NCBI RefSeq assembly: GCF_910584465.1
Contig: NZ_CAJUBK010000003.1
Coordinates: forward strand, 1-64,000
DNA: 64,000 bases
DNA from: an uncultured Oscillibacter sp.
Lineage (GTDB): Bacteria > Bacillota > Clostridia > Oscillospirales > Oscillospiraceae
Direction: 5' to 3'
Made by a program: the position numbers and the translations under genes. Positions within the stretch are counted from its first letter, which is position 1; each line of letters begins with the position of its first letter. This document shows positions 16,050 to 24,817 of the stretch, piece after piece. The notes beneath the pieces were generated by a model. That model did no database searches. It saw only the letters and a list, made by a program, of their open reading frames with translations, and was not told the DNA's origin.

Positions 16050-16637
16050 TACGACTCGTTTTCGTGCGCTCGCGCGGGAAGCGTCTCCGCGAGTTCCGAC
16101 ATGGAATCGTGCACCGCCGTTCCCCGTCCCGGCCCCGCCTCCCTGCGCCGGAGCGGCTCCGGAGGTGCAGACGCCCCCATCCGGTGGACAAGCCTCATGT
16201 GAGTTTTTGGACACGGAGCGCGGGACCGGCGGAGAGGGACAGCGGTCCGCCCGGACACTAAATCTAGCCCGGATGGTGCAAAAGCGACTACCATATGTTG
16301 CGGTCCGCCGGAGGGATCCGTCCGAAACGTCCGCTCCGCTCCCGCGCGGGACGGAGGCCGGGCCGGGGCCCTGCACGAAACGGAGTCGGGATCCCCGGCC
16401 CCTCTGCACGAGATCGAGTCGGACCCGCCCAAGGACCCGGCGGCGGGATCCGGCACGATCCGAGGGGGGACGGCGCACGAAACTAAGTCGGATGTCCCGG
16501 AGCGCCTGCACGAGATCGAGTCGGAAAAACGGCGGCAGGCCGAAGGAGGGGCGCACGAGATCGAGTCGGAACTCCCGGACCGGCCGCACGAGACCAAGTC
16601 GGACCGTCCGAAAGACGCTGCACGAAACGAAGTCGGG
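16050..16637. repeat. Helically phased iteron array
   Basis: A stretch without a supported gene. Units of 19 bp with consensus YGCACGARATCGAGTCGGA start on the plus strand at 16372, 16405, 16474, 16507, 16552, 16585 and 16619, with a degenerate one at 16452. Two inverted units lie at 16050-16068 and 16095-16113. Start-to-start distances of 33, 47, 22, 33, 45, 33 and 34 bp are mostly near multiples of 11, so most units face the same side of the helix. Between the two groups is the palindrome CTCATGTGAG (16194-16203). The same unit occurs beside the initiator gene at 11660-11699. Likely role: initiator binding for replication or copy control, or a partition site. Confidence 0.75.
16194..16203. 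repeat. CTCATGTGAG palindrome within the iteron region
   Basis: It shares the flank GGACAAG and a following TTTT with the copy at 14766-14777. A third CTCATGTGAG is at 43090-43099 but inside a terminator stem. Candidate binding site for the plasmid ParB; unproven. Confidence 0.3.
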
Positions 16638-16639
16638 AT

Positions 16640-17114
16640 TTGCCAGAGGCGGGGGTCCGGACGGACCGGCAGGTCCCGCGGCCCCCGTCCGGCCCTCCGG
16701 CAGGGCGGAGACGGCCTCCTCCCCCCGGTCCGGGACCGGGACCACCGGGAGCGCGGGAGGGGAGGAGGCCGGATCGTCCGGTCCTCCCTGTAAAGCATCT
16801 CCGGTTTACAAACACCGCCGGGGACGCCCGGGATGTCCCGAGATCTGCGCTTCGGCGTGGCTTTGGGGGCTTCGGCCCCTCCGGATGTGCGTCCGGCGGG
16901 ACGGGAAGCCCCTCCGCCCGTGAGGGGGAGGGGCCGGGATATGCGGCAAGGGGATACGCTTGACAGCCGTCGGGGCCGGGGAGGCCGTCCGGGCCGTCCC
17001 CGGCCCGCCCGGAGGCCGTTTTTGGCGGGGCGGTCCCGAGCCTGCGGCCATGTGGGACGGGCGGGATCGGTAAACATAATATCCGCGCGAGAGGGGCCGC
17101 GCCCGGCCTCCATA
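16640..17114. other. Intergenic stretch without a supported gene
   Basis: No reading frame here has a ribosome site together with a recognisable domain. The only structures seen are a GC-rich hairpin (about 16759-16787) and an inverted repeat TGTAAA/TTTACA (16789-16810). The base composition is very GC-rich, which keeps several frames open by chance. Confidence 0.5.
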
Positions 17115-17148
17115 AAAAAGGAGGACGCGGGGATCTCACCCCGCGTCC
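17115..17148 (-). terminator. Terminator of the VanZ-like gene
   Basis: GGACGCGGGG (17123-17132) pairs with CCCCGCGTCC (17139-17148), followed on the minus strand by TCCTTTTTTAT. The stop codon of the gene (17136-17138) lies in the loop. Confidence 0.8.
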
Positions 17149-18101
17149 GTTCCTCCGGGAGGGTCACCCGCCCGGTCTCGATCCGGCCTCCCGACCGCCC
17201 CGGCGAAGGAGACGGCCTGCCACAGTCCCCAGGCCAGGGCCCCGCCCAGCACGGCCAGCCCTGCCGCCGCCGGGACCGCCGGGGCCCCGGCCAGGGCGGC
17301 GAACAGCGCCGCCGGGAGGACGGAGGCCGCTCCCCAGAGGAGCGCCTTCCCGCTCCCCGCCAGCCGCGCCGCCAGCCAGGCGAAGGCCCCCAGCAGCCCG
17401 CAGGCCGCCGCGGCCAGGGCGTCCTGTAAGATGGGCGTCAGGCCCGCCAGCAGACGGGCCTTCTCCCCGCCGTCCAGTCCGGCGAAGCCGGTGACGAAGG
17501 ATTCGGCCAGGAAGGAGGACAGCGCCCCGGCGGGAGCGTGCCAGACCGCGGCCAGGGCGGCCGCCGCCGGGAGGGCCAGCAGGGCCCACGCGGCCCGGGT
17601 GCGCCTGCGCCCGCCCCAGCAGACCACCGCCAGCAGGCCCAGGGCGATGGCGGACCCGGTGAGATCCACCAGCGTGTCCCGCAGTTCGCCGCTGCGGCCG
17701 GGGACGAAGGTCTGGTGGAACTCGTCCAGCGCCGCCAGCACGGCGCACAGGGGCAGCACCAGCCGCCAGCCCTTGGCGGACAGGCGGGAGAGCGCGTAGA
17801 GCAGCAGCAGCGCCAGCACGAAGAAGAGGAACATGTGGGCGCATTTCCGGATGGGGAAGGACAGCAGCTCTTCCGCCATGGGATGGAGGGCCGGATCGGC
17901 GCTGAGGAAGGCCGGGGACACCGTGCCCAGCAGGCGCAGCGACAGCGACCCGGACTGCCCGCCGGAGCTCTCGGCCGTCTGGGACGAGAACCAGAAGATC
18001 AGCGCGTACCAGAGCCCCGCCGGCAGGAACCGGGCCAGACGCGGGACGAACGTAGCCGCCGGGCCGCGGCGGGGCGGCTGGCGGAGCGGATGGTTCAGCA
18101 T
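17136..18101 (-). CDS. VanZ-family membrane protein
   Basis: 321 residues from the ATG at 18101 (AGGAGG site); the open frame continues upstream without a better start. The VanZ-like core spans about residues 25-170: F-W-F-S-S-Q-T, R-K-C-A-H-M-F-L-F-F-V-L-A, D-E-F-H-Q-T-F-V-P-G-R-S-G and D-T-L-V-D-L-T-G-S. Three or more further membrane segments (about 170-310) extend it beyond the usual 150-200 residues. VanZ proteins are linked to low-level teicoplanin resistance, but most homologues have no known function. Confidence 0.82.
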   Translation of the reverse strand: MLNHPLRQPPRRGPAATFVPRLARFLPAGLWYALIFWFSSQTAESSGGQSGSLSLRLLGTVSPAFLSADPALHPMAEELLSFPIRKCAHMFLFFVLALLLLYALSRLSAKGWRLVLPLCAVLAALDEFHQTFVPGRSGELRDTLVDLTGSAIALGLLAVVCWGGRRRTRAAWALLALPAAAALAAVWHAPAGALSSFLAESFVTGFAGLDGGEKARLLAGLTPILQDALAAAACGLLGAFAWLAARLAGSGKALLWGAASVLPAALFAALAGAPAVPAAAGLAVLGGALAWGLWQAVSFAGAVGRPDRDRAGDPPGGTDAG

Positions 18102-18134
18102 GGGGATCCCTCCTAGACCGACTTTTTCCGACCC

Positions 18135-18163
18135 AGTATAGCACGATCCCCGCCGGAAGGGAA
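18135..18163 (-). promoter_or_regulatory. Promoter of the VanZ-like gene
   Basis: TTCCCT (18158-18163), 17-bp spacer, extended -10 TGCTATACT (TATACT at 18135-18140). Confidence 0.55.
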
Positions 18164-18183
18164 GGGCCGGTAAAAAATGGGGG

Positions 18184-18212
18184 TTTCCTTTTCCTGGGTC
18201 CTGTGGTATGAT
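18184..18212 (+). promoter_or_regulatory. Promoter of the beta-helix protein gene
   Basis: TTTCCT (18184-18189), 17-bp spacer, extended -10 TGGTATGAT (TATGAT at 18207-18212), about 67 bases before the ATG at 18279. Confidence 0.5.
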
Positions 18213-18278
18213 GAGTGAGATAATGGGTAGACTGTGCATCCGCGCGGAGATCCCAGAAGAAAGGGAAGTGATATCATA

Positions 18279-20204
18279 ATGAAGAGAACGATCCGATACG
18301 CGGCGGCGCTGATCGCGCTTTGCCTGGCCGTGGTGTCCGCGGCCCCTCCCGCCCGCGCCGCCGGGACGGGGGATACGATCCATCTGGCAGATACGGGGGA
18401 TCTCCGGCAGGCGGTAGCGAACGCGAAGGACGGGGATACCATCGTCCTGGACGGCTGGGGCGTAGTGGACTGCCCCGAGAGCGACGACGCGCCGTGGGTC
18501 ATCGACAAGGCGGTGACCATCCAGGGCGGGCAGATGACCGTCCACGCCGGCGGCGTCATCCTGACCAAGGACGTGACCATCCGCGGGACGGTCTTAGCCT
18601 TCAGCACCTATGTGCGCAACGCGATCATGGCCAACGGGCATACCCTGACGCTGGAGGACGTGACCTGCGAGTCCGGCGCCAGGTCGGTGGACCTGTTCTG
18701 CGGCGGATTGTACGAGCCGGACGGCTTCGGCAGTACGCCGGGCCCGGAGGGGAAGCTCGTCATCCGGGGGAAGACGAGCCTCAAGGGCGACAGCGAGCCG
18801 GGGTCCCTGTATGCCGGCAACCTCTGCATGGGCGGGATGAACGCGGCGACCAGCACCGTGAACGGCCCGGCGAACGCCTTTGAGGGCTCCGCGTCGATCT
18901 TCATCGAGACGGACGACGGCGTCCTGGGCGGGATCTATGCCGGAGGGGCCCAGCGGAAGATCCCGACGGGCGCCATATCCGGGAAGGTGACCCTGCCCGA
19001 TCCCAGCAAGTACACGGTCAAGGGGACGGTCCGCGTCCGCCTGCAGAACGGCGCCGTCCGTTATGTGGACGGCCGGGGGGCCGGGGCCGTCGATGTGACG
19101 TACACAGGGGACGAGAACCTCACAGACTATCTGACCCTGGGACATATCTCCAGCCTGACGGTGGAGAGCGGCTACGTGGCCCCGGAGCTGGGCAGCAGCC
19201 TCCGGGAGGGGGCGGCGGTGTCCGTCCGCGACGGCGGGACGCTGGGCATGGCCGGCTTCAGGGACGTGTCCGTCAGCAGCTTCACCGGCGGCGGGCGGAT
19301 GGTACTGGACCTGGGGCAGACGCTGAGCGTCACGGGCGCCGTGACCGGGACCACGACGGTGGGGATCGGCGGCTTCTCTTACAGCGGCGGGTCCAGCAAT
19401 CTGACGGTGAAGGGACACGTCTATATCCGCGCGCCCCAGGCCGCGGAGGGGGCGTTCCGGCTGGCCCCGCCGAACAGCCATCCGGACCTGGCCTTCGTTT
19501 GGGAAAACGGGGAGTGGACCGGCCCGGAGATCTCCGACTTGGTGCTGGTGGAGAGCGTCCGCTTCCGGGAGGAGCAGACGGCTGTGGACAGCGGGGAACA
19601 GTTCGTGTATCTGCCGGTGGAGGCCGTGTATGCGGCAGACAGCGCCGATATATCCGATCTGAATTACATCTTCCTGACGATCCGGGTGAACGGGGTCCCC
19701 GCCGTCCAGGACGAGGAGGGGTATTATAATTGTGCGGTCGGCACGGGAGGATTGAGCATGGCGATAGTCTACGGAGATGACGGGGGCGACGAACTGGAGA
19801 TCGCCGCCGCAGACTTCGGCGCGATCCCCGACGGGACCTATGCCATCGAGATCGAGGTCCCCGGATCGAACACCGCCAGCGGCGGGAGCCTCAAGGCGTC
19901 GGCGAAGCTGATCGTCGGGGAGGGGTCCCCGGATCCCGGGCCCGCGTACAAGATCGACCGCGTGAGCGTGAAGGACGGATCGGTGGTGTGCACCGTCGGC
20001 GCGGCGGACGGCACAGCGGTGCTGGCCGCGGCGGCCTACACGGCGGACGGCAGGCTGCTCCGCGTCGGGACCGCGGCGGTCCCAGGGCCGGGGGACGTGC
20101 GCGTGCAGATGGATGTCTCCGGCGCGGACCATGTGAAGGCGTTTTTGCTGGACAGCCTGAGCGGTATGCGGCCGCTCTGCGAGAGCGTGCGCCAGGGCGT
20201 GTGA
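18279..20204 (+). CDS. Secreted beta-helix (adhesin-like) protein with the shared C-terminal domain
   Basis: 641 residues from the ATG at 18279 (GAAAGGGAAG site; predicted transcript start about 18220). Signal peptide about 1-29. Residues 30-400 have pectate-lyase-like right-handed beta-helix character. They begin L-R-Q-A-V-A-N-A-K-D-G-D-T-I-V-L-D, the usual opening of such polymorphic outer/surface repeats, followed by V-T-I-Q-G-G, V-T-I-R-G-T and L-T-L-E-D-V-T turns. A beta-sandwich linker (about 420-550) follows, then the shared C-terminal domain (L-A-A-A-A-Y-T-A-D-G-R-L-L and V-K-A-F-L-L-D-S-L-S-G-M-R-P-L-C). No catalytic residues are recognised, so binding or scaffolding at the surface is likelier than enzyme activity. 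Confidence 0.78.
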   Translation: MKRTIRYAAALIALCLAVVSAAPPARAAGTGDTIHLADTGDLRQAVANAKDGDTIVLDGWGVVDCPESDDAPWVIDKAVTIQGGQMTVHAGGVILTKDVTIRGTVLAFSTYVRNAIMANGHTLTLEDVTCESGARSVDLFCGGLYEPDGFGSTPGPEGKLVIRGKTSLKGDSEPGSLYAGNLCMGGMNAATSTVNGPANAFEGSASIFIETDDGVLGGIYAGGAQRKIPTGAISGKVTLPDPSKYTVKGTVRVRLQNGAVRYVDGRGAGAVDVTYTGDENLTDYLTLGHISSLTVESGYVAPELGSSLREGAAVSVRDGGTLGMAGFRDVSVSSFTGGGRMVLDLGQTLSVTGAVTGTTTVGIGGFSYSGGSSNLTVKGHVYIRAPQAAEGAFRLAPPNSHPDLAFVWENGEWTGPEISDLVLVESVRFREEQTAVDSGEQFVYLPVEAVYAADSADISDLNYIFLTIRVNGVPAVQDEEGYYNCAVGTGGLSMAIVYGDDGGDELEIAAADFGAIPDGTYAIEIEVPGSNTASGGSLKASAKLIVGEGSPDPGPAYKIDRVSVKDGSVVCTVGAADGTAVLAAAAYTADGRLLRVGTAAVPGPGDVRVQMDVSGADHVKAFLLDSLSGMRPLCESVRQGV

Positions 20205-20251
20205 GGCGCTCCCGGCGGCAGACCTTGGCGTAGGATGGATCGGATAGACAT

Positions 20252-20289
20252 AGATCGAGCCCTGGAGCATCTGCTCCAGGGCTCGATCT
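20252..20289. terminator. Bidirectional terminator hairpin
   Basis: Perfect 18-bp stem (20252-20269 with 20272-20289) and a 2-base loop between the convergent genes ending at 20204 and 20337. Confidence 0.7.
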
Positions 20290-20336
20290 CATGCCCGCCC
20301 CAAAGACCGCGGATGCCGGACGATCGTCCGCCCCGC

Positions 20337-21410
20337 TCAGACCACCCGCCGGAGCAGGGGGATCTTGGAGAGCACGTATACGGCGCATACGCTGACGGCG
20401 GAGACGAACACGAAGCTGCCCGCGATCCGGAGGCCCGCCCCGGGGGCCAGGCCCAGGCGGCCCAGGGCCGCGCCGTACAGGTCCAGGATCAGGACGTGGA
20501 TGAAGTAGATGCCGAAGGTCCGCCCGGACAGGGAGGCCGCCCGGCGCAGCGCCCAAGCGGGGATCCGCTCCGCGCACTCCTTCACCAGGAGGAACAGCGC
20601 CCCGGCGGACATGTAGTGCGTGATGGAATAGCCCTCATTGAAATACAGCACGATCTTCTCCGGGGAGGAGGTCAGGAAGTTCCCCACGATGCAGCCCCCC
20701 AGGCCCAGGAGCCCCACCGCGTATATGGCCATGCGGCCCCGCTTCGGGATCTGGCAGGAGCCCAGCAGATAGCCCAGCAGGACGAAGCCCGCGTAGCCCT
20801 CCACCAGGGCCCGGAAGGGGCTGAAGGTGACGGTCCGCTGGATGATGTTGAGGAAGCGGAAGATGGTCGGCTGGAGCAGGACGACGGTGAGGAAGGCCAG
20901 CTGCTCGCGCCGGGTGGAGTGGTCGAGGATCTTCTTGAGGAAGGGCATCAGCAGATAGAGCCCGGCGATCTGATAGATGAACCAGAGGTGATACTTGCTC
21001 CCCTGGCCGGTGAGCTCCCGGAGGAAGGGGAGGAGCCCGGGGGCCTGTCCGCCGGCGGCGCAGGTCTCGAAGTAATAGAGGACGTCCCAGAACAGGAAGG
21101 GCGGCAGCAGCTTGGAGAAGCGGTGGATGTAGAAGCCCCGGATGTCATCGGTCTTCCCGCTGGAGAGCAGGAGGAAGCCGCTGATCATGAAGAAGAGCGG
21201 CACGCCCATGCGGGCGAAGCCGTTGACGATGTCGCAGGCCAGCCAGGTCCTCGTCCCGAACAGCTCGGGGCGGACGATCTGCCCGGCGGTGCAGTGGAGG
21301 GCGATCACGAGGAAGATCGCCAGACAGCGCAGGACGTCGAGATATCCGCGCCGGGAGGCCGGGGGCCCTCCGGTCCCCGCCGGGCGATGCGTGAGCGTGT
21401 TCGTTCCCAT
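20337..21410 (-). CDS. Acyltransferase 3 family membrane protein
   Basis: 357 residues, about ten membrane segments, AAAGGAGA site. The N-terminal motif Y-L-D-V-L-R-C-L-A-I-F-L-V-I-A-L-H is the family signature (R and H around residues 28-39). P-L-F-F-M-I-S-G-F-L-L (about 72-82) and H-L-W-F-I-Y (about 141-146) follow. Members O-acylate surface sugars or peptidoglycan using cytoplasmic acyl-CoA. In this neighbourhood a role in acetylating a surface glycan is likely, but the acceptor is unknown. It stands alone, convergent with the beta-helix protein gene. Confidence 0.85.
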   Translation of the reverse strand: MGTNTLTHRPAGTGGPPASRRGYLDVLRCLAIFLVIALHCTAGQIVRPELFGTRTWLACDIVNGFARMGVPLFFMISGFLLLSSGKTDDIRGFYIHRFSKLLPPFLFWDVLYYFETCAAGGQAPGLLPFLRELTGQGSKYHLWFIYQIAGLYLLMPFLKKILDHSTRREQLAFLTVVLLQPTIFRFLNIIQRTVTFSPFRALVEGYAGFVLLGYLLGSCQIPKRGRMAIYAVGLLGLGGCIVGNFLTSSPEKIVLYFNEGYSITHYMSAGALFLLVKECAERIPAWALRRAASLSGRTFGIYFIHVLILDLYGAALGRLGLAPGAGLRIAGSFVFVSAVSVCAVYVLSKIPLLRRVV

Positions 21411-21476
21411 AGATACCGTCTCCTTTCGCGGGGCCTGCCGCGGCCCCTGCGCCGGGGGCCCCAGCCCCCAGGCCGT

Positions 21477-24400
21477 TCATGCCGGGATCTCGCTCTGCCC
21501 CAGGGGCCTGCCGGAGGCGTCCAGGAAGAACAGCCGCCAGCCCGCGCCCAGGCGCTTTGAAAACTCGACCGACACGCCCGTGAGCGTCCCGGCGGCGGCG
21601 TCCGTCATCCGCCCGGTCCGGCTGTCATAGCGCGCCGCCAGCACCTGCCGGACCGCGCTCAGCCTGTCCGCCGGGCCGGCCAGGGTGACGGTCCCCGCCG
21701 TCCAGCCCGTCACGGCGAAGGGCCCACCCGGCCCCGCCGGGTCCGTCCGCTCCTCCAGCCAGCCGGGGTACAGCGTCAGGTCCTCCGTCACCGGCGTGCA
21801 GAAGAGGTAGGGGCTGGACGCCGCCTCGTCTAGGTACCAGCCGTTGAAGCGGGCCCCCGCCCGGACGGGGGCGGCGGGCTCCCTCGCCGGCTGTCCGTGG
21901 TCCACCGTCTGGGAGCTCCCGCCGGAGAAGCGCACCGTGTGGGGCACGGGGGACCAGAGGGCGTAGAGCGTGACGGCCCCGTCCACCCGGTCCCGGGCGA
22001 AGTCCCAGGGCCGGGTGCACGCAAGATCTTCGTACCAGCCGCCGAAGACATGGCCCGCCCGCTCCGGGGCCTGGGGCTCCTCCAGGCGCTCCCCCCGCAG
22101 GCGGGCCTGGGCCTCCACAGGGGAGCCGCCCCGGCTGTTGAAGGAGACGATCTCCAGCGTCCCGCTCTCGGGACAGCCGTAATGGAGCACCGCCTTGTCC
22201 AGGTCGTTGTTCGGGTGGATGTCGAGGGCCTCCCACTGCTCCCGGCTCCCGGCGTAGAAGATGTGGACGGGTCCTTCCCGGACCGACCCGATGTCGAAGG
22301 CCCACTCGCCGATCTGCCGCAGGCTCTCCGGCAGGACGATGGTCCGCAGGCGGCCGCACCGGTCGAAGGCGAACTTGCCGACGGTCTCCACGCCCTCCTC
22401 CAGCACGGCGGTCTCCAGGCGCTCGCACTGCTGGAAGGCGTAGCCGCCCAGGTCCCGCACCCCGCCGGGGACCCGGACCGACCGCAGGCCGGTCCCGGAG
22501 AAGGCGTGGGACCCGATGGCGTTCAGCGAGTCCGGGAGATCGAGCTCCTCCAGGGCGCCGCAGGACAAGAAAGCGTGGTCGCCGATGGATCCCAGCCCCT
22601 CCCGCAGGGAGACGCTGCGCAGGCTGTAGCAGCCTTCGAACGCGCTGCCGCCCAGCTCCGTGACCCCGGCGGGGACGGAGACGCTCTGTAAGCTCTCGCA
22701 GTCCTCGAACGCGCCGGAGCCGATGGAGCGCACCGTGGAGGGGATGTCGGCTTCCGCCAGGGCGAAGCAGCTCTCGAACGCCCGGCTCCCGATGGCCTCC
22801 AGCCCCTCGGGCAGGGAAGCGCGCATGGCCCAGGCGCACCCGCGGAAGGTGCTCTCTCCGATGCGGTCCGCCCCCGGGTCCACGACGATGGTCCGGATAT
22901 AGCGCCGCAGATTGCTGTACCAGGGCGGACGGTAGTCCACCATGTCGTAATAGCCCGTGTCGCCGGTGCCGGAGAGGGTGAGGACGCCCTCCGTGTCCAG
23001 TTCCCAGGTCATGTCCGAGTTGCCGCGGATGCTCCCGCCCTCGTCCCGCAGGGAGAACGGCATCCATTCAGTCTTCAGCTGCAGGTCTTCGGTCACCGGC
23101 CAGCGGAAGTCCCAGAGGCGGGACCCGTCCTTCCAGCCGCCGAAGAGGTACAGGCTGGAGGGCCGGGAGGGCTCCGCCACCGGATCGCCGTGGGCCACGG
23201 TCACGGTCCTCCACAGGGTATCTTCAGAGGTGAAGTCCCCCGTCGGGACCGAGTTCACGAACTCCACGGTATACTCGTTCCGGGTCCACCCGGCATAGAG
23301 CGTCAGGCCCGCGGTCACGGGGTCCTGGAAGTCCCACAGCTGATAGGACCAGCACTCGGGGCCGGTGAACCAGCCGTCGAAGGCATAGCCCTCCCGCTCC
23401 GGGTCCTCCGGGCGTTCCGCCGCCTTCCCCTCCAGGACGGTCTGGGCCCTGACGGCGGTGCCGCCTTGGCTGTCGAAGGAGACCGGGAGCTCCTTCGGGG
23501 CCCAGTCCCAGTCGGCGTAGATGGTCAGATCCCCCGACAGCGGGCCGGGGGTCCAGGGGCGGGTGCACCTCTGGTCCGTGTACCAGCCCAGGAAGACCCG
23601 GTCCTCCCTGCGGGGATCGGCGGGCGGGACGGGGGTCTCGCCGGTGTAGTAGGTCACGCGCCCCGACGCGGCCCCGTCCTGGCAGTCGTAGGCCACCGTC
23701 ACCTCGTCCAGCAGCCGCCAGTCCGCGTACAGGGTCAGGTCGGCGGTGACAGGGCGGCTGAGGTCGTAGGGCCGGGTGTGGGCGGCGTCGGTAAACCAGC
23801 CCTCGAAGGCGTATCCCCGGGGGGCGTCCGGGACGCGGCGGGACAGGGCCTCCCCGTCGGCCACCTGCTCGCTGGTCCGCCGCCCCAGGCTGACGAAGGT
23901 GACGGTCCGGGCCGGGAGCCACCCGGCATAGAGGGTCCGGTCCCCGGTGAGGGGCGTGGAGAGGTCGTAGGGCCGGGTGCAGGCCGCGTCGGTGAACCAG
24001 CCGTCCAGCACGAGGCCGGGGCGGACGATGCCCGCCGGCGCGGAGACCGTCCCGCCGACGAAGGCGTCCTGCCGCACCGCCGCGAGGCCGCCCCCGGGCA
24101 CGAAGGTGACCGTGCAGGGCTCGCCGGCGGCCTCCACCAGCCACCCGATCTTCTCATAGCCGTCCGGGTAGGGCACGGTGATCCAGTTGCCGTACTGGTC
24201 CTGGCCCGGCCCGTACAGGGATACGGAATACTGGACCCAAAGCTGGGTGCGCCCGGGCTTTTTCGCCGTGAGGGTGCACCGGGAGCCGGAGTCGCTGAGG
24301 CTGAAGAGCTCATAGCCGCCCGGGTCCATCCACCAGGTATAGCTGTTCCCGTTGCCGGAAGAGCAGTAGAACGAACTGCTCTCCTTCACCGGGATGATGC

Positions 24401-24506
24401 GGTCCGGCGTCCGCCCCGCCGCCTCCGCCGGGACGGGCGGCAGCGTCAGGCACAGCGCCAGGACCGCCAGGAAGGACAGGGCCCGCCGGATCTGGGAGTG
24501 TTCCAT
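21477..24506 (-). CDS. Secreted InlB-repeat and BspA-type LRR protein with the shared C-terminal domain
   Basis: 1009 residues from the ATG at 24506 (GAGAGGGGG site; the frame is open far upstream, but the promoter at 24534-24562 fixes the start). Signal peptide about 1-29. Listeria-Bacteroides repeats (L-D-G-W-F-T-D-A-A-C-T-R-P-Y-D and T-L-Y-A-G-W patterns) run five or six times from about 130 to 460. A bacterial Ig/LRR linker follows, then BspA-like LRR_5 repeats (about 510-760: A-F-E-S-C-F-A-L-A-E, I-G-S-G-A-F-E-D-C). Two more InlB repeats (about 780-900) and the shared C-terminal domain (V-L-A-A-R-Y-D-S-R-T-G-R-M and R-L-F-F-L-D-A-S-G-R-P-L) end it. A surface-binding protein; no enzyme motif. 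Confidence 0.85.
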   Translation of the reverse strand: MEHSQIRRALSFLAVLALCLTLPPVPAEAAGRTPDRIIPVKESSSFYCSSGNGNSYTWWMDPGGYELFSLSDSGSRCTLTAKKPGRTQLWVQYSVSLYGPGQDQYGNWITVPYPDGYEKIGWLVEAAGEPCTVTFVPGGGLAAVRQDAFVGGTVSAPAGIVRPGLVLDGWFTDAACTRPYDLSTPLTGDRTLYAGWLPARTVTFVSLGRRTSEQVADGEALSRRVPDAPRGYAFEGWFTDAAHTRPYDLSRPVTADLTLYADWRLLDEVTVAYDCQDGAASGRVTYYTGETPVPPADPRREDRVFLGWYTDQRCTRPWTPGPLSGDLTIYADWDWAPKELPVSFDSQGGTAVRAQTVLEGKAAERPEDPEREGYAFDGWFTGPECWSYQLWDFQDPVTAGLTLYAGWTRNEYTVEFVNSVPTGDFTSEDTLWRTVTVAHGDPVAEPSRPSSLYLFGGWKDGSRLWDFRWPVTEDLQLKTEWMPFSLRDEGGSIRGNSDMTWELDTEGVLTLSGTGDTGYYDMVDYRPPWYSNLRRYIRTIVVDPGADRIGESTFRGCAWAMRASLPEGLEAIGSRAFESCFALAEADIPSTVRSIGSGAFEDCESLQSVSVPAGVTELGGSAFEGCYSLRSVSLREGLGSIGDHAFLSCGALEELDLPDSLNAIGSHAFSGTGLRSVRVPGGVRDLGGYAFQQCERLETAVLEEGVETVGKFAFDRCGRLRTIVLPESLRQIGEWAFDIGSVREGPVHIFYAGSREQWEALDIHPNNDLDKAVLHYGCPESGTLEIVSFNSRGGSPVEAQARLRGERLEEPQAPERAGHVFGGWYEDLACTRPWDFARDRVDGAVTLYALWSPVPHTVRFSGGSSQTVDHGQPAREPAAPVRAGARFNGWYLDEAASSPYLFCTPVTEDLTLYPGWLEERTDPAGPGGPFAVTGWTAGTVTLAGPADRLSAVRQVLAARYDSRTGRMTDAAAGTLTGVSVEFSKRLGAGWRLFFLDASGRPLGQSEIPA

Positions 24507-24533
24507 CGAGATCCCCCTCTCTTTTACAGGCTT

Positions 24534-24562
24534 ATCATAGTCCTTTTCGCGCCCCATTGCAA
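24534..24562 (-). promoter_or_regulatory. Promoter of the InlB/LRR protein gene
   Basis: TTGCAA (24557-24562), 17-bp spacer, TATGAT (24534-24539) on the minus strand. Confidence 0.65.
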
Positions 24563-24587
24563 GGGAAGATCTCCCTGGGACAGACCA

Positions 24588-24801
24588 AGGGCCCCGGCCA
24601 TAGGCCGGGGCCCTCAGAGTGTCGAAAAAAAGGGAGGGCCGATCCGACGGGAAGGGAGAGTGTGTGCGGGAGACCCAGGAAGGGTCTCCTGCACCGTTCG
24701 GATCATAAGTTTTCAGAACGTTTGTAACGTCCTGAAAACTTGCCCAGCCTGTCGAAAAGGCATTTTCGACAGGCTGGGCCCCGGCCGCATGGCCGGGGCC
24801 C
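24588..24801. repeat. Structured repeat element flanked by two terminator hairpins (copy A)
   Basis: A core of about 161 bp (24615-24775) begins with AGAGTGTCGAAAAA. It contains a GAGACCC/GGGTCTC hairpin, an AAGTTTTCAG/CTGAAAACTT hairpin and a 16-bp stem CCCAGCCTGTCGAAAA with its complement. It lies between two GC-rich hairpins with the same 11-bp stem (24588-24614 and 24776-24801, loops differ). A second copy of the core with the same order of hairpins is at 47263-47426. Likely a small non-autonomous mobile element or structured RNA; also serves as terminator for the gene ending at 24818. Confidence 0.7.
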
Positions 24802-24817
24802 CAGTACGTTCGTCCAC

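Noticed and set aside
16372..16637. CRISPR array
   Set aside because: Units are only 19 bp, imperfect, with gaps of 3-50 bases and opposed copies, and no cas genes are present.
15407..17167. Long minus-strand frames across the iteron array
   Set aside because: They translate the iterons into Ser/Arg/Asp repeats, have no ribosome site and run into the convergent export gene. The repeats are better explained as DNA binding sites.
24615..24775. Self-splicing intron or riboswitch in the repeat element
   Set aside because: No reverse-transcriptase gene, no domain V-like stem or known riboswitch core is recognisable; both copies lie after genes rather than before them.
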